From Semisulcospira habei (Eukaryota > Mollusca > Gastropoda > Semisulcospiridae): a stretch of DNA of 64,000 nt. Positions 63,763-64,000 of this stretch are shown here, one piece after another; positions within the stretch are counted from its first letter, which is position 1, and each line of letters opens with the position of its first letter. The position numbers and the translations under genes were made by a program. Location of the stretch: NCBI GenBank assembly GCA_036245525.1, contig BTPG01000003.1:156963080-157027079 (forward strand), read 5' to 3'. The notes under the pieces were generated by a model. The model saw only the letters and a program-made list of their open reading frames with translations, was not told the origin of the DNA and ran no database searches.

Positions 63763-63866
63763 CCAGCAAGCAAATGAGCTTCGGGCCTTCGTAGGCCGCA
63801 GTGGGCCAGCACACTGTCGTGCGCGGGCCCACTGCGGCCGACTGTGGGCCACAGGTTTGTTTGCTT
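63763..63866. mobile_element. Family E palindrome, complete
   Basis: CCCAGCAAGCAAATGAGCTT, CGGGCC, GCCGCAGTGGGCCAGCACAC facing GTGCGCGGGCCCACTGCGGC and GTTTGTTTGCTTACCC. Confidence 0.85.
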
Positions 63867-64000
63867 ACCCACCGCGCGGCAAAGCCGGTTCGCCGGAGTT
63901 CTCGCGTCCTAGACAGTAAATCAGAAAATCCATTGGATAATGAGCAAATATTGCTCCACTTAATGCCGGTTGACCGCGGTTTTGACAAGCCATTACCGCG

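Overview
This is eukaryotic, metazoan DNA, most likely from a lophotrochozoan and plausibly a marine gastropod. That placement is an inference from intron-split animal genes, abundant (CA)n, (TA)n and (GA)n microsatellites, a tRNA-derived SINE, RTE, DIRS and Gmr1-like retroelements, and dozens of palindromic mini-transposons. No operons, prokaryotic genes or CRISPR arrays are present, and almost every long ORF is a retroelement or a microsatellite artefact.

Two host genes are recognisable, both cut into short exons. On the minus strand, seven exons between 60.3 kb and 28.0 kb (60237-60284, 52039-52178, 50622-50828, 45162-45257, 44785-44851, 29539-29693, 28014-28145) join with consistent phases into about 280 residues of a carbonic-anhydrase-related protein of the CA10/CA11 type, in which two of the three zinc-binding histidines are replaced. 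The first (signal peptide) exon and any last exon are not identified. On the plus strand, exons 12311-12447 and 12963-13098 encode a SOX-type HMG box split by one intron; 3686-3788 is a phase-compatible candidate upstream exon.

The rest is a mobile-element landscape. 1-1.96 kb: decayed DIRS-like element (RNase H end, tyrosine recombinase, inverted terminal repeats) followed flush by a 10 x 76 bp minisatellite. 3.9-8.3 kb: CAG-ended DNA transposons with 5-bp target duplications, and a TA-type MITE. 24.8-26.9 kb: a non-tRNA retroposon family and LINE tails. 30.1-37.7 kb: a minus-strand Ty3/gypsy element with the order gag-integrase-RT-RNase H, itself hit by a 5'-truncated RTE and by a SINE tail. 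41.1-42.7 kb: an array of palindromic modules. 46.0-49.3 kb: a full-length RTE retrotransposon with an intact 1004-codon ORF and a 12-bp target duplication. 61.5-62.8 kb: a multiply nested palindrome.

The dominant motif of the window is the near-perfect hairpin. At least a dozen unrelated palindrome families (called A-J, L, P here) occur in about 70 full or partial copies. Six of them (A, B, C, D, P and H) share TTAACYC...GRGTTAA ends, suggesting mobilisation by one TTAA-specific transposase. Substitutions in one arm are mirrored in the other arm, between families and within single copies. In the CA10-like gene four of six internal acceptor sites sit directly at the end of a long (TG)n tract.
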